From assembly GCF_051521505.1 (NCBI RefSeq), contig NZ_CP150356.1, positions 8,432,001 to 8,496,000 on the forward strand: a stretch of 64,000 nucleotides of DNA, written 5' to 3'. Positions 8,781 to 18,038 of this stretch are shown in pieces. The stretch comes from Sorangium sp025924095. Its GTDB lineage: Bacteria > Myxococcota_A > Polyangia > Polyangiales > Polyangiaceae. Position numbers and translations under genes: made by a program. Positions within the stretch are counted from its first letter, which is position 1. Every line of letters starts with the position of its first letter. The notes below the pieces were generated by a model. That model had not been told where the DNA came from and made no database searches. It saw only the letters and a list, made by a program, of their open reading frames with translations.

Positions 8781-11700
8781 CTACCCTCCTCGACAAAATT
8801 GGTTGCGGTCTGCCTCGATCTGCTGAGCGGTCTTGCCTTCCTGACCTCGGATCATCTCGTGCGTGTAGTACACCGGCACATCCGCGCCCAGGTTCGAGTC
8901 CAGCAGATCGTGGCAGTTGATGCGGCCCGTGCAAGGGGCCCGCTCCGTGTAAACGGCCACGACCTTCGCCGCGTCCACCTCCGACAAACCCATGAGCACC
9001 CGCTCGGCGTGATTGCCGCCCCCCTCGCTGGCGCGCACAATGACCGTTCCGTCGTCGAGCAGCACGGCAGCGACGTTACGACCGCGAAGGTCGCTCCGGC
9101 TCTTCCCCTGGATGAACTCACTGACAGCGCCGAACAAGGGGTGGTCGTCGTACGGAGCTTGCTTCAGCACGATCAGACCGAGCGGGTCGAACCACACCAG
9201 GCTGTCGGGAGCATAAGCATACTCCCCCGTCCCGGCGAGTAGACCCAGGGGATCGGGGGAGACGTAGCTCCCCGCGTCGGGATCGTAGTAGCGGAAGCGG
9301 TTGTAATACAGGCCGGTTTCCGGGTCCTCGTATTGCCCGGGCCACCGCCAGGGGCAGTCCTCCGGGGATCCCCGCTCGACGGCGGCCCGTCCGACTGTGT
9401 CCGCTTCGGCAGCCCATACCTGGACGCCCCTGCCGTCGAACAGGGTCGTCGGGGCGCCCAGGTGATCGGGGATCACACTCCATACTTGGCCATGACGCTC
9501 GCGGGCGACCGGCGCGAACTGTCCCGGCTCCCAGTACCAGGTCGTCGTGCCGTGATCGCTCGTGATCTCATGGAGCAGGGTATGGCCGTCCCACAGGAAC
9601 CGTGTCTCCGAGTCGACCACCTCCTCTCCCGAGCCCCCGCGCCGGAGGATCCGCTTCGCCGTCCGCCGTGCGAACGCATCGTACTCGAAGAGCGCTGCCC
9701 GCCCGTCCGGCAGCTCAACGCGTCGGAGCAGACCGTGCCCGTTCCAGTGAAACGACCACCGCAGGCCGTCACGCTCCTTCGTTTGCAGGCGGCCAGCCGC
9801 ATCGTAGGTGTATTTAACGCCCGCGCGCTCGGTGACCCGGCTGCCGGGCCCGAAGCGCGCAGAGCCTGGCTCCCTGGCGAACGCATCCGCGGTGAAGCTC
9901 CGGACAGGTCGCGCGACGTCGCCCCGGGGCGAGCGTTCGTTCAGCAGACGGCCTGCACCATCATACTCGAATGTGCGTACCCCACGAGCCTCGTCCACGA
10001 TCGCGGCGATCTGGTCCTCGCCTCGCCACCGGTAAGCGCGGGCGTCGAGACGCTCGGCGCCGCCGTCGACCCGGGATGTCCGTCTCGCGAGCGGCCGCCC
10101 CGCGATGTCACGGTCCCACCGTAGCTCGATGCCTCCTGGCAGGGTGCGGGATAGCTCTGCTCCCATGGGATCCCGGGTGAAGGCGATGACCGCCTCAGGC
10201 GACGCTCCATCACCCAGGTGAAGCGCGCGCGCACCCAGCCCAGCCTCGTGGACGATGGTGCACCTGGCGCCGAGCGAGGACTCGATTCGATGCCGCGCGC
10301 CACCGGGGAGATACGTGGACACGACGCGTCCGGCTGGCTGCGCCTCGGCGAGTATACGTCCCATGGCGTCGCGGTGGCACGACGTCTCGGAGTGCTCGTT
10401 CCTGGCCCACTCGAGCTCGCCATCGACGCGGTAACGGAACTCGAGAAACGTGCCGTCGCCGTGGCCGACCCGGGCGAGGCGCCCCGCGGCGTCGTAGGTC
10501 ATCGTGGACGTGAGCCCCGTCGGGTCGACGAGGGCGCTCACGCGTCCGGCGGCGTCGCGGCGGTAGCGCCATGTCGCGCCGCTGAAGCGCGTCTCTGTCG
10601 CGACGTTGCCGCTTGCATCGTAGGTGAACAGGTACTGCTCCCCGAACTCGTTCCGGGCCGCCAGCAGGTGACCTTCGCTGTCATAGCGAAAGCTGATCTC
10701 CCCGCCGCCTTCCCTCCGTCGAACGAGGCGGTGGAAGTGACCGTACTCGAGCTTCACCCGCCGCGTGTCGCTGTCGATCTCGACGAGGTGACCCTCGGGA
10801 TCGTACCGATGTCGCTGCACGGCGCCGCTCCGGGTTCGCCGCTCGAGCGCGCGCCCTTCGGCATCGTAGGACGTCGTCACGACGGCGCCACGGGGATCGC
10901 ACGCGGAGATCAGGCGCCCCCGCTCGTCGCGCTCGCACGTGCTCTTCCCGCCGCCGCTCGAGCGTACCTCGCAGATCTCCTTGCGCTCATCGTATTCGAC
11001 GTGGATCTTGCGGCGATCCGGGAGCGCCAGCGCCACCAGCAAGCCACGGTCCCAGGTCAGGTGCGTCGCCTCGCCCAGAGGATTCACGCGACGCACGAGG
11101 TTGCCGTCCTCGTCGTACTCCCACCGCCACTCACCGCCCAGGGCGTCGACTGCACGGACGGGTCGATCGCCACGGTTGTACTCCAGCTGCACCTTCGAGC
11201 CCGCCCCGTCGCCGAGCTCGACGAGGTTCCCGCGATCGTCGTAGCGACGTTCGATGGCGACGCCTGCAGGATCGACCTCCCTGGTGCGCTGTAGCGTGAT
11301 GGGATCGACCTGATACTCAGTCGTTCCACCGAGCGGGTCGACGACCTTCGTCACCAGGCCGACGACGTTCATGTAGTAACGGGTCGTGTTCCCGAGCGAA
11401 TCGGTCACGACGGTCACCCGCCCGCGCTTGTCGTACTGGAGACGATGGTCGTAGATCCCGTCGTCTCCCCAGGTGCGAACGCAGAAGGCGTCGTCGCCGA
11501 GCCCGTCGTAGGCGAAATAGAACGACAGGCGGTTGCGATCCGCCTCACGCACGAGCAGGTGCGTCACGTATTCGAAGAGCCACTGGTGGCCGAGCGCGTC
11601 GCTGACCGCGACCAGGTCACCCTGGCCGTCGTAGCGGTACCGCCGGTGCGCCGCGAAGCCGCGGCCGCGCGGGAGCGGCAGGTTCAGAGCGACCAGGCGG

Positions 11701-12884
11701 TCCTCGTCATCGTGCTCCAATCCGACGAGCCGCCCCGCCGAGTCTCGCACCCACTCGAGTCGCCCTCTGGCGTCGTATGCGAGAAGGATCTCGTGGTTGC
11801 GACACCGCGAGCGTATCCGCTGCAAGGCGGCCCTCGCCTCCGGGCGCCCCGGCACCGGGGCGAACTCGCGCACGGTCCCGTCCCGGGCCTCGAGCTCCCA
11901 GCGGCTACCGCCCAGGCAGCGCAGGCTCAGCCGCTCGATGGGATGGTATACCGCCTCGCCGGGGGGCAGCGTGTGACCAGGGTGGTCGAACGTGTCGAAC
12001 TCGATCTCCCGGCCGTCTTCAGCGAGCAGGACCACCTTGCCGCGCTCGGTCCAGATCGCTTGATCCAGAGAGAGGCTCCATCCGTAGCCCAAGGGGCCAC
12101 GCCGTGAGGCGCACGCGGAAGAATAGATCCGCTCGATGCGGAGCGGCATCGGTCCGCCGAGCTCGGCGTCCACCGCCTCCGTGAGGACCTTGCCAGACGC
12201 TACATCGACGGGGTGACCAGTGAAGAAGCACACCGCGCGGTGCAGGAAATTGCGAAACCGGCTCGGGCGGAGCCGGCTGACAAGGGCATGGAGCGAATCG
12301 CTGACGAAGCGAGTGCGCAGCGAGGCCATGACCGCGGACATGAGGTCGAGCGACGGCGGGCCGCCGATGAGGATCGGCGCTCCCTTGGGGATCGCGAGCA
12401 CGATGGACGACGGCAGCCGGATCGGCTCGGAGCAGCTCAGCAAGATGTCGCCGAACCGCACGGCGTTCGAGCCCATCACGGTCACGGTCTTCGAGCCGAA
12501 GACGCAGATGGCGTCGTTCTCGGGCTTGATGGGGAGGGCAGGCGCCGGGACCTCACCAGGGTGGATCACGGGCTTCGGCGTCTTCGGGAACGGCGCCCAC
12601 GCGACACCAGGCGGGAAGAGAATGTGGCCAGGGATGTGGATCGCTTCCGTGCCCGTGTTGGTCGCAGGGAAAAAGCCCCAGTAGACGACGGGGCCCGTCG
12701 GCGGTGCGCCACAGACGGCGCCCACGAGGTTGCCCAGCACGAGGCCGGCGGCGAGCCCCATCGGGTCGAAGATGATGCCCGTGAACGGATTGGGAATGGG
12801 CAACGGCAGCGGCGCCGGCGTGGGCACCATCTCGAAATGGATGTCCAGGCCGAGGACCAGGTCGAAGAAGCTGCTGGCCAGCAT
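8781..12884 (-). CDS. PAAR-like/RHS polymorphic toxin with C-terminal deaminase-like domain
   Basis: 1367 residues in three parts. Residues 1 to about 190 are hydrophobic and Pro/Gly-rich with PAAR-like features ('TVTVMGSNAVRFGD', 'AIPKGAPILIGGPP'), fitting a spike-tip cap. About 220-1235 is an RHS/YD shell with dozens of 'YDxxGR' repeats, ending in the conserved core signature ('RYYDPDAGSYVSPDPLGL', then 'DPLGL'), where RHS proteins cut themselves. The last 129 residues are the toxin: 'NHAER' near 1291 and 'PCTGRINC' near 1317 resemble the HAE and PC...C zinc motifs of the deaminase superfamily, so the target could be nucleic acid or nucleotides. The start ATG lies 2 nt after the TPR gene stop, implying coupled translation. 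Confidence 0.85.
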   Translation of the reverse strand: MLASSFFDLVLGLDIHFEMVPTPAPLPLPIPNPFTGIIFDPMGLAAGLVLGNLVGAVCGAPPTGPVVYWGFFPATNTGTEAIHIPGHILFPPGVAWAPFPKTPKPVIHPGEVPAPALPIKPENDAICVFGSKTVTVMGSNAVRFGDILLSCSEPIRLPSSIVLAIPKGAPILIGGPPSLDLMSAVMASLRTRFVSDSLHALVSRLRPSRFRNFLHRAVCFFTGHPVDVASGKVLTEAVDAELGGPMPLRIERIYSSACASRRGPLGYGWSLSLDQAIWTERGKVVLLAEDGREIEFDTFDHPGHTLPPGEAVYHPIERLSLRCLGGSRWELEARDGTVREFAPVPGRPEARAALQRIRSRCRNHEILLAYDARGRLEWVRDSAGRLVGLEHDDEDRLVALNLPLPRGRGFAAHRRYRYDGQGDLVAVSDALGHQWLFEYVTHLLVREADRNRLSFYFAYDGLGDDAFCVRTWGDDGIYDHRLQYDKRGRVTVVTDSLGNTTRYYMNVVGLVTKVVDPLGGTTEYQVDPITLQRTREVDPAGVAIERRYDDRGNLVELGDGAGSKVQLEYNRGDRPVRAVDALGGEWRWEYDEDGNLVRRVNPLGEATHLTWDRGLLVALALPDRRKIHVEYDERKEICEVRSSGGGKSTCERDERGRLISACDPRGAVVTTSYDAEGRALERRTRSGAVQRHRYDPEGHLVEIDSDTRRVKLEYGHFHRLVRRREGGGEISFRYDSEGHLLAARNEFGEQYLFTYDASGNVATETRFSGATWRYRRDAAGRVSALVDPTGLTSTMTYDAAGRLARVGHGDGTFLEFRYRVDGELEWARNEHSETSCHRDAMGRILAEAQPAGRVVSTYLPGGARHRIESSLGARCTIVHEAGLGARALHLGDGASPEAVIAFTRDPMGAELSRTLPGGIELRWDRDIAGRPLARRTSRVDGGAERLDARAYRWRGEDQIAAIVDEARGVRTFEYDGAGRLLNERSPRGDVARPVRSFTADAFAREPGSARFGPGSRVTERAGVKYTYDAAGRLQTKERDGLRWSFHWNGHGLLRRVELPDGRAALFEYDAFARRTAKRILRRGGSGEEVVDSETRFLWDGHTLLHEITSDHGTTTWYWEPGQFAPVARERHGQVWSVIPDHLGAPTTLFDGRGVQVWAAEADTVGRAAVERGSPEDCPWRWPGQYEDPETGLYYNRFRYYDPDAGSYVSPDPLGLLAGTGEYAYAPDSLVWFDPLGLIVLKQAPYDDHPLFGAVSEFIQGKSRSDLRGRNVAAVLLDDGTVIVRASEGGGNHAERVLMGLSEVDAAKVVAVYTERAPCTGRINCHDLLDSNLGADVPVYYTHEMIRGQEGKTAQQIEADRNQFCRGG

Positions 12885-12886
12885 GC

Positions 12887-14329
12887 TCAACCTCCGGATG
12901 TCCCGACGGACGTCGGGCTGGCTGTGGTTCGGCCCCTCTCGAGGCGATCTGCCTGCTCCTCCAGGGACGCAGCCTGGACGCGCCACCCCCGCGCGCGGCA
13001 GAGCGCAGCGAGGCGACGCGCCGCCTCGGGGCCGCTCGATAGCTGCGCGACGTCTGGCTCGCTGTCTGCAGCCACCCGGACGGCCTCCTTCAGGCAGTCG
13101 ATGGCCTGTTCCTCCGCGTTGATGAGGAGCCCGAGCTGCCCTGCGAGCCGCCAGCCCTCGATGGCAAGGAGGGGCGAGCCGGCTGCCTCCGCGGTCCGCG
13201 CCGCATTCACGTACGCGCGGGCCGCGTCCGTGAACCGCTGCCCGAGGGCATGGACGAGCCCCAGCGCGAGCAGCGCCTGGCTCTCCTGCTGCGGGAGCCG
13301 GTGCGCGCGCGCGACGCTCACGGCCCGCTCGAGCTCGTCGACCGCAGCCTCGGGGCGGCCGAGCGCCGATAGATAGCTCGCCAGGGTGACGCGGCAAATC
13401 ACCTCGACCACGGCAAGATCGAGGCTGGCCGCCAGGTCGCACGCGCTCCGCTGCTGCGCGATGGCGTCAGGGCCACGCCCCTGCTGCATGGCCAGGGCCG
13501 CGCCGAGGATCTGATCGCGGAAGCGAGCCGACTCGTCGACGAACGCGGGGTTGATCCCCGCGCCGCGCAGGAGTGCATCGCGCTGCTCGCGCGGGAGCTC
13601 GGGGGGAGCGTCGACACGCCTCGGCGGCGCCACGCCGCGCGGCCCGACGACGCCCCCGGAGGCGCGCGCGCCGTCGGGCGCCGACGCCAGGAACGCCGTG
13701 AAATCCGCCTGCTTTTGCCGAGGCTCGACAGCGCAGCGGGTCTCGACGGCGAGCGGTCCGGCGACCGCCATCGCTCGCCTCGGCGGAGGCTCGTCCAGAT
13801 CGAGCACGAGGACGATGCGACACGCCGCCAGCTCGCGCGCAGCGAGCAGCCGCGCGACCTCCTCGTCGAGCGCCCTCGCGTCGTCGACGATCGTCGGAGC
13901 CACGACGAGCACGAGCCCCCGCAGGGGTTCACGCGAGGCGCGCAGCACGGCGCCCGTCATGAGCTCGAAGACGGAGAGGTACGGGCTCGGTCCGGCGGTG
14001 GCAGATTGCCTCAACGAGGCAGTCGCGGGGAGCGGGACCGCTCCGACCTCGATCCCGTCGCGCGCGTAGGCTTCGCGCCGTCGTTCCCACGCCGCCGCGA
14101 GCCGGTTCGAACGGGCCATCCAGCCGGCGTCCTCCCCGACCCTCGCGTCGTCGAGGACGATCCAGGGGCTCCGGTTGTCCGCGTGAAATTCGAACCCGGG
14201 AAGCAGGTCGAGGACGGCGCCGCGGAGGTCGCCGGACGTGCGGACGACGAGCAGCCGCAGCTCGCGCGCACGAGTGAACCACGCGGCATCGTCGTGCAAA
14301 CAGCTGAGCGCATCGGATATGGATTGCAT
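12887..14329 (-). CDS. TPR protein between vgrG and the RHS toxin, probable cargo adaptor
   Basis: 480 residues. The N-terminal 190 residues form an alpha/beta region not recognised with certainty ('LRLLVVRTSGDLRGAVLDLL', 'LRGLVLVVAPTIVDD'), rather like a small NTPase-fold or cyclic-beta domain without a P-loop. From about 270 on there are tandem TPR-like helical pairs ('ALGRPEAAVDELERAVSVA', 'ALLALGLVHALGQRFTDAAR'). Position between vgrG (19 nt upstream) and the RHS gene (2 nt downstream) is the classic place for an effector chaperone or adaptor. No membrane segments or signal peptide. Function is inferred from position and TPR content. Confidence 0.7.
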   Translation of the reverse strand: MQSISDALSCLHDDAAWFTRARELRLLVVRTSGDLRGAVLDLLPGFEFHADNRSPWIVLDDARVGEDAGWMARSNRLAAAWERRREAYARDGIEVGAVPLPATASLRQSATAGPSPYLSVFELMTGAVLRASREPLRGLVLVVAPTIVDDARALDEEVARLLAARELAACRIVLVLDLDEPPPRRAMAVAGPLAVETRCAVEPRQKQADFTAFLASAPDGARASGGVVGPRGVAPPRRVDAPPELPREQRDALLRGAGINPAFVDESARFRDQILGAALAMQQGRGPDAIAQQRSACDLAASLDLAVVEVICRVTLASYLSALGRPEAAVDELERAVSVARAHRLPQQESQALLALGLVHALGQRFTDAARAYVNAARTAEAAGSPLLAIEGWRLAGQLGLLINAEEQAIDCLKEAVRVAADSEPDVAQLSSGPEAARRLAALCRARGWRVQAASLEEQADRLERGRTTASPTSVGTSGG

Positions 14330-14348
14330 CGCGCGTTCGCTCCGCGGC

Positions 14349-16835
14349 TCAATTGATCTTCACGACACCGCCGCTGATGTCCACGAAGCCGCCGGTCGCC
14401 TTGACCGAGGGGCCGCTGATCTCCACGCCGGCTCCGCTGATCTTGATGGCTGCCCCGCCGGCCGAGAGCACGATCTCCCCCTGCGCGGTCACCGAGACGT
14501 TCGCGCCCTGGAGGGTCCCGTCCGCACCCGCGAGCAGATCGAGCTTGCCGCCGGCGTCGATCTTGCCGTCGCCGCTGGCCTCGACGGTGTATGCGGCCGC
14601 CACACGCTGCGTCATCGCTGCCTTGGCCGTCACGATCACGTCGCCGTCCACGTCGTGGTTCATCGTCCCGCGGACCGTGACAGAACGACTCCCATCGACC
14701 GTCTCGTCGACGTTGCCCACGACGTGGGTCTTCTGGTTTCCTCCGACGGTCCGCTCGCCGTCGCCGCTCACGCGCTCGGTGTGGCTTCCCTGCACGGCCT
14801 CGCTGTGATCGCCGTGTACGGTCTCCGTGCGGTTGGCGTGGACCGCGAGCGTCTGATCCGCGCCCACGGTGGTGGTCTGGTTGGCTCCGACGTCGACGGT
14901 CTGGTCGGCGCCGACCTTCAGCTTCTGGTTGCTTCCGACCTCGGTGGTCTGGTCCACGCCGACGCTCGTGCTCTGGCTGGACCCTATCGTGCTGCTCTGG
15001 TTGGAGCCGACCGCCACGCTCCGATTCGCGCCGACGATCACCGACTCGTTCGCGCCGACGACCTCCGTGTTGTTCGCGCCGACCATCGTGCTCCGGTTCG
15101 CCCCGGTGCTCTCGTTCCTGTCGACGCCGACCGTCGAGGCGCTGTTGTTGCCGACCTTCTCGGTCCGATCGTTTCCGGCATCCGAGTCCCAGTTGTACGG
15201 CGTGTGCATCTTGATCTGCTCTTTGCCTGCGGTGTCGTCGAACGTGAGTTCGTTGAACGCCCCCGTCGCCGGGCTCGACATCGTCTTGAATGTGCTCACC
15301 GTGGGCGCCCCTCCGGGGGGCCGGTTCTTCCCGTTGTACACGCGACCCACGATGATGGGCCTGTCGGGGTCGCCCTCCTCGAAGTCGACGATCACCTCGA
15401 CCCCCACGCGCGGGTGGAACACCGCGCCTTCCCCGACGCCCGCGAAGACCTGGTTGACGCGCACCCAGCACGATGTCGGCTCCTTTGCGTGCCGCGCCGT
15501 ATCCTGGTCCCAGTGAAACTTCACCCGGACGCAGCCAATCTCCGCGCCTGGCGGCCCTCCCACGTGAATCTCCGCCCCCTTGAAGCCGGGCTCGGACGTG
15601 ACGAACGCCGTCTGCGATCCCTGGATCCGCGGCTGCGGCGTCATGCGCGCCGGTCGAAAGCCCGACTCGGAGACGGCGCCCTTCTTCCCGCGCCGCGCGC
15701 ACTCGAACCTCACGGCGTAGGGAACGCCCATCGCTGGCATGGCGGCGACCATGCCCGGCGACAGGACGCCCTGCTGCTCGCCCTGCGCCTCGATCCTTGT
15801 GACCAGATACTCGCCCTCATGCCGCGGTTGCACGTTATCGAGCTCGAAGACGCTGCCCGCTGCGAGCGTCCGGCACGTCCCCTCGCCGACCGCATAGCTG
15901 GCCTCGACGCCGAGCCGCTCCAGCTTCGCAGCGGCGAGCGGCTGACCCATGGTCGGCGCCTCGGTGTAGCGGCCCGGATACTCGTGATCGACCAGATCCA
16001 CCGCCGATGGCCTGCCGGGGACCAGCACCGACATGTCGAGCGCGGGCTGCTTCCAGTTGTAGTCGACCAGGGAGACCTTGCGAGGCCGCAGGCGCGCTCC
16101 AAGCTTCATCGAGGAGACGGACCGGCCAGAGAGGCCGGGGCCGACCGGCATGAAGGGATCGAGGCGCGCGCGGCCCCCATCGCTGTCCGACAGCACGAGC
16201 AAGCACGTGCCGTCGCCGTTCTCGAAGTGGTAGGAAATGCCCTCCTCCTCCAGGAGGCGGGACACGAAAGCGAAGTCGCTCTCGTTGTACTGCACGCAGT
16301 AGGGACGTGTGGCGACGTTATCGATGCGCGCCGCGTCCATGACACGCCAGATGAAGAGCTCGCGCGCTGGCGTGAACGCGGTGTCATCGCCTCCGTCAGG
16401 TTGCACCGAAGCGCCCCCGGCCAGCGAGAGGTCAGGATCGCCCTGGAGCACCGCCTCGATGATCTGCCGCGTGGTCTTTTCGAGGAAGATGCGGCAGCGC
16501 GTCCGGTGCAGCGCTCGCGCGATCGGGGGCATCATCACGAGGCGGTAGAGCACTCCGTCATGCACCTGGCCGAGCTCCTCGGCCTCGACCACGATCCCGT
16601 GCACGACCCGGTACGCCGGGGTCGTGAAGGTCGAGACCCGCAGCGTCGCGCTCGCGCCGATGAGCTCGCCAGGGTCGACCTCGGGCGCCGGCTCGCGGGC
16701 CAGGCAGGAGATCTCGTAGCGGTAAAGGATCGAGATGGACTCGAAGCCGCGGAATGCAGCGACGCGCAGGTGGCTCCAGGGCCCCTCCACGCCGGAGGCG
16801 CCCTCCCAGGCAAAGGTGAAATCCGTACTGCTCAC
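14349..16835 (-). CDS. vgrG: VgrG, type VI secretion spike protein
   Basis: 828 residues. The N-terminal half has the gp27-like fold of VgrG ('YRYEISCLAREP', 'LYRLVMMPPIARAL', 'YNESDFAFVSRLLEEEGISY', 'YPGRY'). Then comes the gp5-like OB domain ('GCVRVKFHWDQD', 'SCWVRVNQVFAG', 'GVEVIVDFEEGDPDRPIIVG'). The C-terminal needle (about 530-800) is built of short repeats of the V-G-x-N-x-S/T type. It is the first gene of the minus-strand cargo operon vgrG-TPR-RHS toxin-WD40. No sheath, baseplate or ClpV genes occur in the window, so this is an orphan cargo island using a secretion machine encoded elsewhere. Confidence 0.92.
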   Translation of the reverse strand: MSSTDFTFAWEGASGVEGPWSHLRVAAFRGFESISILYRYEISCLAREPAPEVDPGELIGASATLRVSTFTTPAYRVVHGIVVEAEELGQVHDGVLYRLVMMPPIARALHRTRCRIFLEKTTRQIIEAVLQGDPDLSLAGGASVQPDGGDDTAFTPARELFIWRVMDAARIDNVATRPYCVQYNESDFAFVSRLLEEEGISYHFENGDGTCLLVLSDSDGGRARLDPFMPVGPGLSGRSVSSMKLGARLRPRKVSLVDYNWKQPALDMSVLVPGRPSAVDLVDHEYPGRYTEAPTMGQPLAAAKLERLGVEASYAVGEGTCRTLAAGSVFELDNVQPRHEGEYLVTRIEAQGEQQGVLSPGMVAAMPAMGVPYAVRFECARRGKKGAVSESGFRPARMTPQPRIQGSQTAFVTSEPGFKGAEIHVGGPPGAEIGCVRVKFHWDQDTARHAKEPTSCWVRVNQVFAGVGEGAVFHPRVGVEVIVDFEEGDPDRPIIVGRVYNGKNRPPGGAPTVSTFKTMSSPATGAFNELTFDDTAGKEQIKMHTPYNWDSDAGNDRTEKVGNNSASTVGVDRNESTGANRSTMVGANNTEVVGANESVIVGANRSVAVGSNQSSTIGSSQSTSVGVDQTTEVGSNQKLKVGADQTVDVGANQTTTVGADQTLAVHANRTETVHGDHSEAVQGSHTERVSGDGERTVGGNQKTHVVGNVDETVDGSRSVTVRGTMNHDVDGDVIVTAKAAMTQRVAAAYTVEASGDGKIDAGGKLDLLAGADGTLQGANVSVTAQGEIVLSAGGAAIKISGAGVEISGPSVKATGGFVDISGGVVKIN

Positions 16836-17248
16836 GGCGGGTCCACTCCTCGGGGCTCATGAGGGCAGCAGGACGTCGGGCGGACCGGATGCTTCCCCCG
16901 GGCATCGGTCCGGTGATTCGACCCATGAAAAACGATTGCTGCGCGCTCGTCAAGCTGAACCCGTGCATTGTCCGTGAGGGGCTGCCGGGCGGCGCTCGTC
17001 GGAAGGCCGCCGGCGCCCCGATCCAGTCGAGACGAGGGGCGTGTCGCAGCAGAACGCGAGGCAATTGCGATCCTCGGCGGGCTCTTACGGACCTGCTCCC
17101 GCTCGTTCTTGTCCTCAGCTTTCCGACGGCGTTCGTAGTCATCAAGCGCCTTCAGAAGTCCCTGGGCGCTGCATTTGCGCTGATGGCCCTTGACGACACC
17201 GTTGAAGCGTTCGTTCTGCTCGTGCTCCCCTGGGCGTGAAATCCACGT
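16836..17248. other. Intergenic region upstream of vgrG with a possible coding relic
   Basis: About 410 bp. On the minus strand the frame right after the methyltransferase stop stays open for about 125 codons and contains a hydrophilic Lys/Arg/Glu-rich stretch ('LLKALDDYERRRKAEDKN') that looks like protein, but it has no start codon and no family I recognise. It may be a decayed gene fragment. The vgrG promoter should lie here but no clear boxes are seen. Confidence 0.35.
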
Positions 17249-18004
17249 TCAGTGGTGCGCGATCAGGCCCAGCATGTCGAACGGGCTCGACTCGTACTCC
17301 TCCTGGGTCAGGAAGTCCTCGAGGTCGAGCCACGCCGCGAGGGGCCGGCACGCATGCACCTTCCATGGCTTGATGAGCGCCGCCATCTCCTCGGGCGTGC
17401 GCGGGTAGACCTTGATCCCGGCGAGGGCCCCTGCGCTGTTCAGGTGGTGCGCCGCGGAGGCGCCGCGTGGCACGAGGAAGCTGAGGGCCAGCACGCTGCC
17501 AGGGGCGCAGAACGCGTGCATCTTCCGCAGGAGGTCGCGCGAGCTCTCCTCGTCCATCATGTACATGATACCGATGCATCCGAGCGCGATGCGGCGGTCT
17601 GCGCCGAAGAACTGCGCCGCGGCCGCGAGGAGCGGCGACGGATCTCGCAGATCGGCCTGGAGGTAGCGCATGTTCGGCTTGTCAGCGAGGATCTCCTCGC
17701 CGTAGATCACGCTCACCGGGTCGATGTCCGAAAACAGGATGCGCGCCTCGGGCAGATAGTCGTTGAGGTGGCCCTGCGTCGGTAGCCCCGAGCCGACGTC
17801 GAGCACGCTCGTGATACCCGCCTCGGACCATTGCTGTCCCACGAGCTGGATGAACCAGCGGTTGAGCTTCGCCCACTTCGGATAGGTCGGCACGAGCTTC
17901 ATGATCTCCGTGGCAGCGCGGCGATCGACCTCGTAATTGTGGTGTCCTCCGAGGACGTAGTCGTAAACCCGACCGATATGCGGCTTTGTGGTGTCGATCT
18001 CCAT
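17249..18004 (-). CDS. SAM-dependent methyltransferase of the DUF574 (Methyltransf_19) family
   Basis: 251 residues. The opening 'RVYDYVLGGHHNYEVDR' is the hallmark of this family, followed by the Rossmann SAM site 'SVLDVGSGLPTQGHL' and the acidic 'FSDIDPVSV'. The length fits the family (about 260). The substrate is unknown; members are frequent in actinobacteria and myxobacteria. A strong ribosome site (AGGAGGGG) precedes the ATG. The gene follows the RsbR-like gene by 34 nt on the same strand, so both are probably one transcript, but a functional link is not obvious. Confidence 0.85.
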   Translation of the reverse strand: MEIDTTKPHIGRVYDYVLGGHHNYEVDRRAATEIMKLVPTYPKWAKLNRWFIQLVGQQWSEAGITSVLDVGSGLPTQGHLNDYLPEARILFSDIDPVSVIYGEEILADKPNMRYLQADLRDPSPLLAAAAQFFGADRRIALGCIGIMYMMDEESSRDLLRKMHAFCAPGSVLALSFLVPRGASAAHHLNSAGALAGIKVYPRTPEEMAALIKPWKVHACRPLAAWLDLEDFLTQEEYESSPFDMLGLIAHH

Positions 18005-18038
18005 GGTCCCCTCCTAGAGCGATGTCGCGGTGCGCTCG

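Noticed and set aside
12887..13442. N-terminal extension of the RHS toxin by 186 codons
   Set aside because: This stretch is the 3' part of the TPR gene read in another frame; the ATG 2 nt after that gene's stop gives the PAAR-like start.
14690..15210. Repeat array in vgrG as a CRISPR or satellite
   Set aside because: Units are short, diverged and in frame with a protein needle; no constant repeats or unique spacers.
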